Of a stretch of DNA of 64,000 nucleotides, positions 51,271-58,921 are shown piece after piece. The notes beneath the pieces were generated by a model, which worked only from the letters and a program-made list of their open reading frames with translations, was not told where the DNA came from and searched no databases. A program made the translations under genes and the position numbers. The stretch comes from Aggregatimonas sangjinii (GTDB lineage Bacteria > Bacteroidota > Bacteroidia > Flavobacteriales > Flavobacteriaceae), in assembly GCF_005943945.1 (NCBI RefSeq), contig NZ_CP040710.1, positions 2,305,001 through 2,369,000 of the forward strand. Reading direction: 5' to 3'. Within the stretch, counting starts at the first letter, position 1. The number at the start of each line of letters is the position of its first letter.

Positions 51271-51780
51271 TCAGCGTCCTCTTGGTGGGGAAGGAGGGCG
51301 ATTTTCATCACCCGGTCTTCTTGGGGGTCCATTACGATTTCTACCGCCTGGTTGGTGCAAAGCATCTTTAATTATTGCATTAAATCGAACTTTTTGTTCC
51401 GCATTACAGAGTTCTCGAATGGCTTCGAAAAACCTAAATGTCTCCAACTCTTTTTTAACCTCTATACGGGCGATCATAGTTGCAAGGGAATCGATTTCTG
51501 GACCCTTGGTCGTCTCATCTGATAATTTATCGAACAATATATCTTTTGCTGCCCTGATATCGTCGAATATGGCGCTCATCTTTTCGCGATGTGCCGCATC
51601 CAACTTTTCAAATTGCTGCGATTGGGTGGCATCAAACTTCAACTCTTTGGTAATAAAGTTCGAAGGACCCCGCCTCATAGGACCATCATTATAGGAGGTA
51701 CTAAAGTGTTTGAATAAGAAAAAGCCGTTCATAACAACTAAAAAACCCAGTAAGATGTATAAGAGTATATTTTTCTTCAT
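51271..51780 (-). CDS. Spy/CpxP-like periplasmic metal-sensor-type protein, membrane anchored
   Basis: The 169-residue protein has an N-terminal hydrophobic helix (ILLYILLGFLVVMNGFFLFK) and a helical body with the Spy/CnrX-like pattern. The LTxxQ-like motif is KFDATQSQQFEKLDAAHREK, followed by RIEVKKELETFRFFEAIREL and CNAEQKVRFNAIIKDALHQP. The tail is rich in Arg, Pro and Gly. This group includes heavy-metal resistors such as CnrX, which control an ECF sigma factor through a membrane anti-sigma protein. It is the third gene of a sigma / membrane protein cassette, in line with such a circuit. The metal is unknown. Confidence 0.8.
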   Translation of the reverse strand: MKKNILLYILLGFLVVMNGFFLFKHFSTSYNDGPMRRGPSNFITKELKFDATQSQQFEKLDAAHREKMSAIFDDIRAAKDILFDKLSDETTKGPEIDSLATMIARIEVKKELETFRFFEAIRELCNAEQKVRFNAIIKDALHQPGGRNRNGPPRRPGDENRPPSPPRGR

Positions 51781-51785
51781 ATCAC

Positions 51786-52118
51786 TTAATTCTGGTATAG
51801 ATAGAAATCGGTACTCGTTTCCGAGAGTCCGTACATTTCCGCAAAGTTCTCGACATTATCCGTATAGCTGTCGGAGGTGTACGATAGGAGGGCTACTGTG
51901 TTCAGTACCACGAAACAGATAAGAGCTACCAATTGATACCTTGGGGTAAACCAAAAGAACGGCGCTTTAGACGCTTCCACCTTGGTATTTTGGTCCCTAA
52001 TTCTATTGAGCACCTTATCTTTGAAGAAAGGTGGTGCCTTAACGGTTTCGATATCCGAAACAGCATCTAAGGTTTCCGCTACCAGCTCGTCTATATTTCT
52101 TTTACTATTGGTACCCAT
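51786..52118 (-). CDS. Small single-pass membrane protein, probable anti-sigma factor
   Basis: From the ATG at 52118 the product has 110 residues. The N-terminal cytosolic part (RNIDELVAETLDAVSDIETV, PPFFKDKVLNRI) is followed by one transmembrane helix (YQLVALICFVVLNTVALLSY) and a short outer acidic end (NVENFAEMYGLSETSTDFYL). It starts 48 bases after the sigma gene and ends 5 bases before the Spy-like gene. Topology and position match CnrY-type or RsiW-like anti-sigma factors, but sequence similarity is too weak to be certain. An in-frame upstream start would add 13 residues and is less likely. Confidence 0.65.
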   Translation of the reverse strand: MGTNSKRNIDELVAETLDAVSDIETVKAPPFFKDKVLNRIRDQNTKVEASKAPFFWFTPRYQLVALICFVVLNTVALLSYTSDSYTDNVENFAEMYGLSETSTDFYLYQN

Positions 52119-52166
52119 TACTTCTGTATCTATTCGTTGAGATGCTATTAGCGACAAAAACTTGTG

Positions 52167-52748
52167 CTAGTTTCCTTCCTTTTTATAATAATCGTGCAAT
52201 AAACCCTGTAAATTCTTTTTTGCCCTAAACAGCAGTGATTCAATTGAGCCTATGCTCTTTTGCGTAATATCGGCAACCTCCTGATAACTCATACCATCAA
52301 TCTTGTTCAGTGTATATACCGTACGCTGAGCTTCTGGAAGCTTGTTGATGGCAGCAAACAGAATTTCACTTTTCTCCTTGTTTTCCAATTGTATTCCCGG
52401 GTGATTAAACTCAGTAAAATAGGTGCTTCTGTCTATTGCAGTATCATTTCCCAGAAGCGATTGCATGAATCCAAAACGCTTTTTCGCATTTTTCTTTCTA
52501 ATGAATTCCAAACTCTTGTTGACGGAGATGCGATAAATCCATGTAGACAATTTTGAGCCCCCTTTAAATTTAGAAATCGAATTGAAGACTTCTATAAAAA
52601 CTTCTTGCGCCAAATCCTCAGCATCCTCGGCATTGGGTACGAAAGAAATACAGGTATTGAAAACCTTTTTCTGGTACTCGACCAATAATCGACCAAAGGC
52701 CTCATTGTTTCCTTCCCGTAAACTCTCCAAAAACTGATTTTCCTCCAA
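52167..52748 (-). CDS. ECF-type RNA polymerase sigma factor
   Basis: The 193-residue protein has region 2 (FVPNAEDAEDLAQEVFIEVF, LSTWIYRISVNKSLEFIRKK) and region 4 (LPEAQRTVYTLNKIDGMSYQ, EVADITQKSIGSIESLLFRA). It begins with TTG. Between the regions is a slightly longer linker than usual (SLLGNDTAIDRSTYFTEFNH). It heads a minus-strand cassette with a membrane protein and a Spy-like protein. This is the third ECF set in 64 kb, and it faces the plus-strand cassette at 45.9-47.5 kb across the YHYH/SCO cluster. Confidence 0.92.
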   Translation of the reverse strand: MEENQFLESLREGNNEAFGRLLVEYQKKVFNTCISFVPNAEDAEDLAQEVFIEVFNSISKFKGGSKLSTWIYRISVNKSLEFIRKKNAKKRFGFMQSLLGNDTAIDRSTYFTEFNHPGIQLENKEKSEILFAAINKLPEAQRTVYTLNKIDGMSYQEVADITQKSIGSIESLLFRAKKNLQGLLHDYYKKEGN

Positions 52749-52797
52749 TAGCCGGATTTGCTTCGCAAATTACAGAAATTAAACAATTTCAAAAGCC

Positions 52798-52805
52798 TAC
52801 CTTTG
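52798..52805 (+). promoter_or_regulatory. Putative -7 box of the RNA methyltransferase gene
   Basis: TACCTTTG fits TAnnTTTG and lies 18 bases before the ATG at 52824, implying an almost leaderless or very short-leader mRNA. Confidence 0.5.
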
Positions 52806-52823
52806 CACCCTTATTTTTAATGG

Positions 52824-54041
52824 ATGAAATTACATAGAAACCTTGTATTCGCGGTCATCGATGCCCTGAACCTCATCTTCAACGAAGGCGAGTATGCCGA
52901 CAAGGTGGTGCAAAAAGTTCTGAAATACGATAAACGTTGGGGATCTAGAGACCGAGGGTTTATCGCCGAAACCACCTATGAAATGGTTCGTTACAAGAGA
53001 CTTTACACCGAAATAGCGGAGGTAAAAGCACCTTATAAACGAAGTGAACTGTTTCGTATGTGGGCCGTCTGGGCCGTTTTAAAAGGCATACAATTACCCG
53101 ATTGGAAACAAATCGAACCCACTCCGGAACGCCGTATTAAAGGAAAGTTCGACGAGCTTTCGAAAATCAGGAAATTCAGGGAGTCGGTTCCCGATTGGAT
53201 CGATGAACTTTGCGTAAAGGCCCTGGGCGAGAAACTATGGACCGTGGAATTGGCTAAACTCAACGAACCGGCAGAAGTAATTCTTCGTACGAACACCTTA
53301 AAGACCACCAAAGAAACACTTCAAAAAGCGTTATTGGAAGAGAATATCGTTGTCGAACCGATCAAAGGCTACGCATCGGCGTTACGCCTTCCTCAAAGAG
53401 CCAACGTTTTTCAAACGGAGGCTTTTAAGAAGGGTTACTTTGAGGTACAGGATGCCTCATCGCAGCTGGTAGCCGAAATGCTCGAGGTTGAACCTGGACA
53501 GCGCGTTGTGGATACCTGTGCAGGTGCCGGTGGAAAATCGTTACATCTGGCGGCCCTTATGGAAAATAAAGGCCAGTTGATCGCCATGGATATTTATGGT
53601 AGTAAGCTTAAGGAATTGAAACGTCGCGCCCGAAGAAACGGCGCACACAATATTGAACCACGGGAGATTACCTCCACAAAAATCATCAAAAAACTTTATG
53701 GCAGCGCAGACCGTGTCCTGATCGATGCGCCTTGTACGGGATTGGGCGTACTGCGTAGGAACCCCGACTCGAAATGGAAAATGCAGCCGGAATTTTTAGA
53801 GAAAATCACCAAAACACAGCACGAAATCATTCGGTCGTATAGTAAAATCGTAAAATCAGGCGGTAAAATGGTCTATGCGACTTGCTCTATACTTCCGCAA
53901 GAAAACAGTGATCAGGTTTCCTCATTTCTAGCTTCGGAAGAAGGCTATAACTTCACACTCGCCAAAGAGAAAAAAATCTACGCCTCTAAAAGCGGATTCG
54001 ACGGATTTTATATGGCCTTGTTGGAGAAAAAACCGGACTGA
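52824..54041 (+). CDS. RsmB/NOP-type RNA (cytosine-5) methyltransferase
   Basis: The 405-residue methyltransferase has an N-terminal NusB-like helical domain (about 1-140, LHRNLVFAVIDALNLIFNEG). The SAM domain has motif I VVDTCAGAGGKSLHLAALME, motif IV RVLIDAPCTGLGVLRRNPDS and motif VI YATCSILPQENSDQV. The Cys of the TCS triad is the expected nucleophile and that of APCTG the release residue; both are present. It methylates a cytosine in rRNA (RsmB acts on C967 of 16S in E. coli); the exact target here is not decided. Single gene with its own terminator. Confidence 0.93.
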   Translation: MKLHRNLVFAVIDALNLIFNEGEYADKVVQKVLKYDKRWGSRDRGFIAETTYEMVRYKRLYTEIAEVKAPYKRSELFRMWAVWAVLKGIQLPDWKQIEPTPERRIKGKFDELSKIRKFRESVPDWIDELCVKALGEKLWTVELAKLNEPAEVILRTNTLKTTKETLQKALLEENIVVEPIKGYASALRLPQRANVFQTEAFKKGYFEVQDASSQLVAEMLEVEPGQRVVDTCAGAGGKSLHLAALMENKGQLIAMDIYGSKLKELKRRARRNGAHNIEPREITSTKIIKKLYGSADRVLIDAPCTGLGVLRRNPDSKWKMQPEFLEKITKTQHEIIRSYSKIVKSGGKMVYATCSILPQENSDQVSSFLASEEGYNFTLAKEKKIYASKSGFDGFYMALLEKKPD

Positions 54042-54069
54042 TAAAATACTTCTAAGGTCTCCATTAATG

Positions 54070-54102
54070 AAATCCCCTTCGATTCATGAAGGGGATTTTT
54101 TT
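54070..54102 (+). terminator. Rho-independent terminator of the RNA methyltransferase gene
   Basis: AAATCCCCTTC pairs with GAAGGGGATTT around a seven-base loop, followed by T. It starts 29 bases after the stop. Confidence 0.9.
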
Positions 54103-54175
54103 ATAAAAGTATACCTGTATTTTTATTCCTTTCTACGATAATAGGCAACAAAGGCCTTCCGCTCAAATTAAATGA

Positions 54176-54613
54176 CTAAACAGCCGTCATTAGTGTCTCC
54201 CTGCTAAAATCTTTTGGATCTTCGCCATATTGGTTGGTATTCTTATCGCCCTCGGTGGCATAAAAGACCAATAAAATCAAACTTACGAACGGTACAAATC
54301 CCAATAAAAGAAAAGCGCCAGATTTTCCTGTGTCGTGTAGCCTTCTAACCGCCACCGCCAAATGGGGAATAAAAGTACCCAGCGCGAAAATCATAACGAG
54401 TATGCCTCCGATTCCTGCCAGTACCGGAATATCGGCTATCGCTCCCAAAATCATTATAACATAAAGGGCGATAATAACGAATACGTTTACAAGTGTAAAA
54501 TTCCAATACTCCGAGCGTCTTGCCCTTCCATTAAAATTGGCATAGTTTTCCACTAACGCTTTCTTATACCAGTCGATCATGGTAAAATCTCTTTCTTGCT
54601 TTTTGCTTTCCAT
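54176..54613 (-). CDS. DUF805 membrane protein
   Basis: The 145-residue protein has the DUF805 layout: an amphipathic start with WYKKALVENYANFNGRARRS (the conserved NFxGRARRSEYW motif) and three to four transmembrane helices. A loop AVAVRRLHDTGKSGAFLLLG (RRLHD-G-S) and the tail GDKNTNQYGEDPK follow. DUF805 proteins are inner-membrane proteins of unknown function, found widely including phages and plasmids. It is convergent with the methyltransferase gene. Confidence 0.92.
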   Translation of the reverse strand: MESKKQERDFTMIDWYKKALVENYANFNGRARRSEYWNFTLVNVFVIIALYVIMILGAIADIPVLAGIGGILVMIFALGTFIPHLAVAVRRLHDTGKSGAFLLLGFVPFVSLILLVFYATEGDKNTNQYGEDPKDFSRETLMTAV

Positions 54614-54951
54614 ACTAATTTGAATAAAGTTGATAGATTAGGATTCAGAAACGAAGCGCGTCCTAAAAAATTACAACTATTTCGTAATTATCGATGAAGT
54701 GCACAGAAATGCATATAAAATTTTAAAGGCTAGAAAAAGTTATTTTGAAGCCTACGGGGATTGTATCACTCCGGCTTAAGGTTTCTTTGCACAAATAATG
54801 AGTATAATCAGGATGATAATTAAATAAATCAAATAATGGACTTCAAATGAACCTTTTGAGCACATATTCCGCGACGCTATTTGCCGAGGTCGAAACCACC
54901 GAAAATGGTCTAAAAGATTCACAATTGCGTATATTTAATTAAAATACCAAG
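54614..54951. other. Gene-free spacer before a lipoprotein gene
   Basis: This 338-base AT-rich gap separates two divergent genes. I see no RNA gene, palindrome of note or clear TAnnTTTG box in a useful position. Tiny in-frame starts such as that at 54837 end within a few codons. Confidence 0.4.
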
Positions 54952-55779
54952 ATGCTGCCAGCCATAAAAACGAAGTCTTTTCTGCCCATTTTTGGTTGCT
55001 TTCCATTTCTCATCAGTTGCGGAAAAACATCGACCACTGGAGATTCCGTTAATGAAACTGTCGACCAAAACGATGCTGCACTTAAATTCCTCATTGAGGA
55101 CATGACACTGGCGCATGAAGCAAAACCAAAGGGAGTGCCCTATGCTGATTGGGTAGACGGACCGAGAATCGGCTACGGAAACAGTCCACCGGACGGCTGG
55201 ACGGCTATGATGCCATGGGGACAGGTCTATGTAGATGAGACGGGGTTCCAGGCAGGGAATGTGCGCTTTCAGATAAGGAACCTCCAAACCTGGTACTTGA
55301 GCAAATCACAGGGAAAATGGCTGCCTTGGAGGAACTCTTCGGATATCGATGGGGCAAACTATACCGAGGATTTTCAAGACGACGTCAACCTACCGGCAGA
55401 TATCCGAATAGAAACTGCTAACGGTGGCGGTATATCGTCAACCCTTATCCCGGGCCATAACTTTCATTTCTGGTCGGCTGAAGGACGTGTTGGTATTAAT
55501 CCTGATGATATTGATGCCGTATGGAGTGCTGTAGACGCTCGACTTATTTTGGAGAACCCCGATGGCGTCGACGAAAGGGATAGTGCACGCCTGATGATGT
55601 CCGTTGGAGCGGATTACTGGCTTGACTTAAGCGCACCATGGGATCAATGGACAACCAATGGCGATATTTTTATCGGCAGATTTCGATATATGACATCGGA
55701 ATGGCAGCGTTTTCATGCCCATACATTAACCGAGGAACAGATTGAGAAAGGATTGCTTCCTCCTTTTCGAGTGGAGTGA
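54952..55779 (+). CDS. Lipoprotein of unknown function
   Basis: The 275-residue protein has a lipoprotein signal ending LISCG (Cys23). The sequence is rich in Trp, Asp and Gly (GPRIGYGNSPPDGWTAMMPW, TWYLSKSQGKWLPWRNSSDI, IPGHNFHFWSAEGRVGINPD, MMSVGADYWLDLSAPWDQWT). This pattern suggests a carbohydrate-associated beta sandwich. I recognise no family. Repeated references to an external solvent-exposed Trp surface make a glycan-binding role thinkable. It stands alone, with 338 bases before and 342 bases after it without intact genes. Confidence 0.6.
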   Translation: MLPAIKTKSFLPIFGCFPFLISCGKTSTTGDSVNETVDQNDAALKFLIEDMTLAHEAKPKGVPYADWVDGPRIGYGNSPPDGWTAMMPWGQVYVDETGFQAGNVRFQIRNLQTWYLSKSQGKWLPWRNSSDIDGANYTEDFQDDVNLPADIRIETANGGGISSTLIPGHNFHFWSAEGRVGINPDDIDAVWSAVDARLILENPDGVDERDSARLMMSVGADYWLDLSAPWDQWTTNGDIFIGRFRYMTSEWQRFHAHTLTEEQIEKGLLPPFRVE

Positions 55780-55879
55780 AAACTTATTTAAACGAATTAT
55801 CTCCTACTTCCGCGAAGTTCTTTTAGCTATCATCAAATTGAAATCCATAATAATATTCTGAGGATATTACGAAAGTGAT

Positions 55880-55998
55880 ATATTAACTTTTGAGTCCGAC
55901 AGAAGTAAGCCACCACCGATTGAAGTGCTCGAATAGTTTGTCCTTTTTATATATTTTCGCCAACACCTCCCTTAGTCCCTCCTTTCTAGGAGGGAAAC
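55880..55998 (+). repeat. First copy of a 119-bp direct repeat: relic 3' end of a DUF559 gene
   Basis: This stretch matches 56467-56584 with about three substitutions and one single-base indel. Read on the plus strand it still encodes ILTFESDRSKPPPIEVLE and a stop, the C terminus of the DUF559 gene downstream. A hairpin TCCCTCCTTTCTAGGAGGGA follows. Upstream of 55880 similarity fades to fragments (GAGGATATTAC against GAGGATTAC). It is thus the tail of a lost gene copy. Confidence 0.9.
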
Positions 55999-56044
55999 TC
56001 ACGTTCCATAGAATTGCTTGAACATAGTGATTCCGCAACAGTTT

Positions 56045-56062
56045 CCCCTCTATTAAGAGGGG
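56045..56062. repeat. CCCCTC/GAGGGG hairpin upstream of the DUF559 gene
   Basis: CCCCTCT-ATTA-AGAGGGG-type palindrome lies between the relic and the intact DUF559 gene. Hairpins of this GGGG-rich kind around DUF559 genes are part of the repeated unit described in the findings. Confidence 0.6.
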
Positions 56063-56121
56063 ATTAAGGGGTGTGTAGGGTTGAATTCTTATCTTTAACA
56101 TGCCCAATGTAATCGACTGAT

Positions 56122-56523
56122 ATGAAAATCAAATATAACCCCAAACTCAAAGAACTAGCCCGGCAACTTCGCAACAATTCCACCAAATCAGAAATTCGCT
56201 TATGGCAAAAATTAAAACGCAATCAGATGCATGGGTATGACTTTCATCGCCAAAAACCCATCGATGAATATATTGTAGATTTCTTCTGCAATAAGTTGCA
56301 ATTGGCCATAGAATGCGATGGGTATTCACACGAAATTTTAGAAGTTTGGAAAAAAGATGTTAAGAAAACCAAACGATTAAATCAATTAGGCGTTCGGGTG
56401 CTTCGCTTTTCCGATCATCAAATTATGAATGACATTGAAAATGTTTTAAGACATATTGAGGATTACATATTAACTTTTGAGTCCGATGGAAGTAAGCCAC
56501 CACCGATTGAAGTGCTCGAATAG
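56122..56523 (+). CDS. DUF559 (Vsr/Hsr-like endonuclease fold) protein
   Basis: The 133-residue protein has a classical DUF559 core: LARQLRNNSTKSEIRLWQKL, GYDFHRQKPIDEYIVDFFCN, LAIECDGYSHEI and VRVLRFSDHQIMNDIENVLR. The E...D...ExD arrangement resembles the PD-(D/E)XK fold of very short patch repair nucleases. Activity has not been shown for this group as far as I know. The C terminus ends in PPPIEVLE, a low-complexity tail often seen on repeated DUF559 genes in Bacteroidota. Its 3' end is duplicated upstream, so it is part of a repetitive element rather than a normal housekeeping gene. Confidence 0.88.
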   Translation: MKIKYNPKLKELARQLRNNSTKSEIRLWQKLKRNQMHGYDFHRQKPIDEYIVDFFCNKLQLAIECDGYSHEILEVWKKDVKKTKRLNQLGVRVLRFSDHQIMNDIENVLRHIEDYILTFESDGSKPPPIEVLE

Positions 56524-56584
56524 TTTGTCCTTTTATATATTTTCGCCAACACCTCCCTTAGTCCCTCCTTACTAGGAGGGAAAC
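56467..56584 (+). repeat. Second copy of the direct repeat: 3' end of the DUF559 gene and following hairpin
   Basis: It covers the last 19 codons of the DUF559 gene and 61 bases downstream, including a CCCTCCTTACTAGGAGGG hairpin that could act as its terminator. It is about 97% identical to 55880-55998 at an offset of 586-587 bases. Confidence 0.9.
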
Positions 56585-56609
56585 AGGTGTTATGAATCCG
56601 ACCTTTGCT

Positions 56610-58199
56610 TTACTCCTTTAGCGTAGGGTACTCCACTCCCAATTGCTCCAAATACGAATCGTATTTGGTTTCGTCGTAATAAAATTGTTCCAGCTGAGCA
56701 CGAAATTCCTCTTGCTTGTCCGTATTGAGATAAATCGGCGGCATGTCGTTCTCCGAAATCATGGGAACAAACTTGGTTTCTTTGGTCTGCTCGTTACTGA
56801 AATACTCCCAAGCATCCTTTAAGAGACCCGGTTGCAATAGAAAATCCAAAATAGTCATGGCTTCGGCCTTCGCCCCTGCCACGACACCTTTGTGCGCTAT
56901 AGGAGTTGCCATTGAAATGGCATTGCTCCAGTGGTGCCCTTGTAAGCCGGGAATGTTGGAGGGAAAACGCATGGTAACCGTTGGCACCTTCCATGAAATA
57001 TCCCCGATATCGTCCGAGCCACCGCTCACCGGATTAACCACGGGCAAGCCCAAGGGCGCAAGTTTCGTGGCCAAACCATCAAGGCTATCGGATTCCACTT
57101 CAGTTTGAACTGCTTTCGCTAAGGCTTGGTCATCTTCGGACCACTGTGGCAAACCGACCTTTTTGATGTTTTCGTACATGGTTTCGGCAATGACCTTATT
57201 GAAATGTCTTGGCCAAGCTGCACCCAATATCTTGGATTTCATGGTCGTCCCGGTCATTAGGGCAGCACCTTTGGCGATGTTATTGGCTTCTTCGTACATT
57301 TCCATAATCCCGTCGTACTTGATATCCCTAAAATAAAACCAGATAGCTGCTTTTGAAGGTACGACATTGGGTTGGTCACCGGCATCGGTAAAAATGGAAT
57401 GCGAACGTTTTAGGGGATGTAGGTGCTCCCGCTTGTAATTCCATCCGATATTCATAAGCTCTGCCGCATCCAAAGCACTTCTTCCGCGCCACGGAGCACC
57501 CGCCGAGTGAGCAGATTCCCCTTCAAAAGAGTATTCCACGGAAATCAATCCCGTTCCCCTCGCCGGGCCATAGGAGACCGTAAAATTATTACTCACGTGG
57601 GTAAAGACGCACATATCGATGTCATCGAAGAGTCCGTCGCGCACATACCACGCTTTGGCCGCTACCAATTCTTCCGCAATGCCCGGCCACACCAAAAGCG
57701 TTCCCCCGATGTTTTCTCTTTCCATGATCTGCTTGACCGCCAATACGGCCGAAATATTCAAAGGGATTCCGGCGTTGTGCCCTTCGCCGTGACCCGGTGC
57801 TCCGTCCACCAAAGGTTTATGATACGCCACCCCAGGATACTGTGATGCTTTCGGAATACAGTCGACATCGCTTCCGATAGCAATGACCGGTCCTTCACCA
57901 TTGTCCCATTTGGCAAACCAGGCCGTCGGGATTCCGGAAATGGAATGTTCTATTTCAAAACCATTCTTTTCCAATATGCCCGTAAGATATTTGGAGGACT
58001 CGACTTCCTGAAAACCCAGCTCCGCAAAACTGAACACCTTGTCGACCATTACTTGGGCTTGCTTCTTATTGGTCTCAACGATTGCCGCAGCTTCGGCCTT
58101 TATTTTTTCTATCTGTTTTTTGGAATATTTTTTCTGGGCCTGTACAGAGGCCACAAAAATTATACAGGCGGCCGTCATTAAAATTCTGGACATTTTCAT
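56610..58199 (-). CDS. Exported M20-family amidohydrolase (AbgB-like)
   Basis: The 529-residue protein has a signal peptide (cleavage after SVQAQ). The M20 metallopeptidase fold shows VIAIGSDVDCIPKASQYPGV, the metal segment GAPGHGEGHNAGIPLNISAV, WPGIAEELVAAKAW (catalytic Glu-Glu) and a dimerisation domain. VNPVSGGSDDIGDISWKVPT and LQGHHWSNAISMATPIAHKG complete the site. It resembles p-aminobenzoyl-glutamate hydrolase subunit B and other amidohydrolases that cleave N-acyl or peptide-like amides; the natural substrate is unknown. It is longer than typical cytosolic members (about 480) because of the signal and an extended C terminus. Single gene. Confidence 0.88.
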   Translation of the reverse strand: MKMSRILMTAACIIFVASVQAQKKYSKKQIEKIKAEAAAIVETNKKQAQVMVDKVFSFAELGFQEVESSKYLTGILEKNGFEIEHSISGIPTAWFAKWDNGEGPVIAIGSDVDCIPKASQYPGVAYHKPLVDGAPGHGEGHNAGIPLNISAVLAVKQIMERENIGGTLLVWPGIAEELVAAKAWYVRDGLFDDIDMCVFTHVSNNFTVSYGPARGTGLISVEYSFEGESAHSAGAPWRGRSALDAAELMNIGWNYKREHLHPLKRSHSIFTDAGDQPNVVPSKAAIWFYFRDIKYDGIMEMYEEANNIAKGAALMTGTTMKSKILGAAWPRHFNKVIAETMYENIKKVGLPQWSEDDQALAKAVQTEVESDSLDGLATKLAPLGLPVVNPVSGGSDDIGDISWKVPTVTMRFPSNIPGLQGHHWSNAISMATPIAHKGVVAGAKAEAMTILDFLLQPGLLKDAWEYFSNEQTKETKFVPMISENDMPPIYLNTDKQEEFRAQLEQFYYDETKYDSYLEQLGVEYPTLKE

Positions 58200-58395
58200 A
58201 AGGTCGGGCTTTTTTTGAATTCGCTAGTGTCTAAAGTATGAAAACAATCGGTAAGTTGGTGGCCGTATAACCGTAATATATACAATATCGCTTCCCTTAC
58301 CGAATGCGTGTATATGGTTCCTGTAGGATAGGCTATTCTTTTTAGCTTTATTCCAAGGATTGGCTATCTTTATTGAATTTAATCAATTGGTACCA

Positions 58396-58764
58396 ATGAA
58401 AAAAATACTGTTCTTATTACTTGTTACAGCTACCACCTCCTGTATTATGTTACAAGAAAAAGGCATTGCCTTTAAAATCACGAACAACTCAGGGTCGGCG
58501 ATTACCGGTGTAAAAATCGCCACCTCGGAAAATTTGGACAGTATCACTTTTGAGCACATTGCAAAGCGCGACAGTCGAGAAGGTTTTTTATCCATGAAAA
58601 ACAATAAAACGGATGGTTCTTACACCTTGGCGTTTAAAGATAGGGATGGAAACGTTAAGGGAGTTTCCACTGGTTACTATACCAATGGGAATAGTTTAGA
58701 CAGTTATATTCGCTTTGAGATACAAAAAGATACTACCTTGGTTAAATTTGGAGAATTTCCCTAA
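58396..58764 (+). CDS. Small lipoprotein of unknown function
   Basis: From the ATG at 58396 the product has 122 residues and a lipobox (ATTSC). A small beta-rich domain resembles a fibronectin-like or C2-like sandwich (GIAFKITNNSGSAITGVKIA, GFLSMKNNKTDGSYTLAFKD, YIRFEIQKDTTLVKFGEFP). I do not recognise a family. It has no close operon partner; the amidohydrolase gene is divergent 196 bases upstream. Confidence 0.6.
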   Translation: MKKILFLLLVTATTSCIMLQEKGIAFKITNNSGSAITGVKIATSENLDSITFEHIAKRDSREGFLSMKNNKTDGSYTLAFKDRDGNVKGVSTGYYTNGNSLDSYIRFEIQKDTTLVKFGEFP

Positions 58765-58921
58765 CTAAGCAGCACTCAATGATTCTCGCCGTGTGGTCAG
58801 TACCCGACGTTAGGAACTTTTTACAATCCTTTGGAAAAATATAGAAAAAGACCTGAATTTATACTACCTTAAAACTAAGCTGAATACTTCTTCTCGTTTT
58901 ATCGAATTTTAAAAAAATAGC

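Noticed and set aside
56122-56523. Restriction-modification system
   Set aside because: DUF559 has a nuclease-like fold, but no methyltransferase or specificity gene is nearby.
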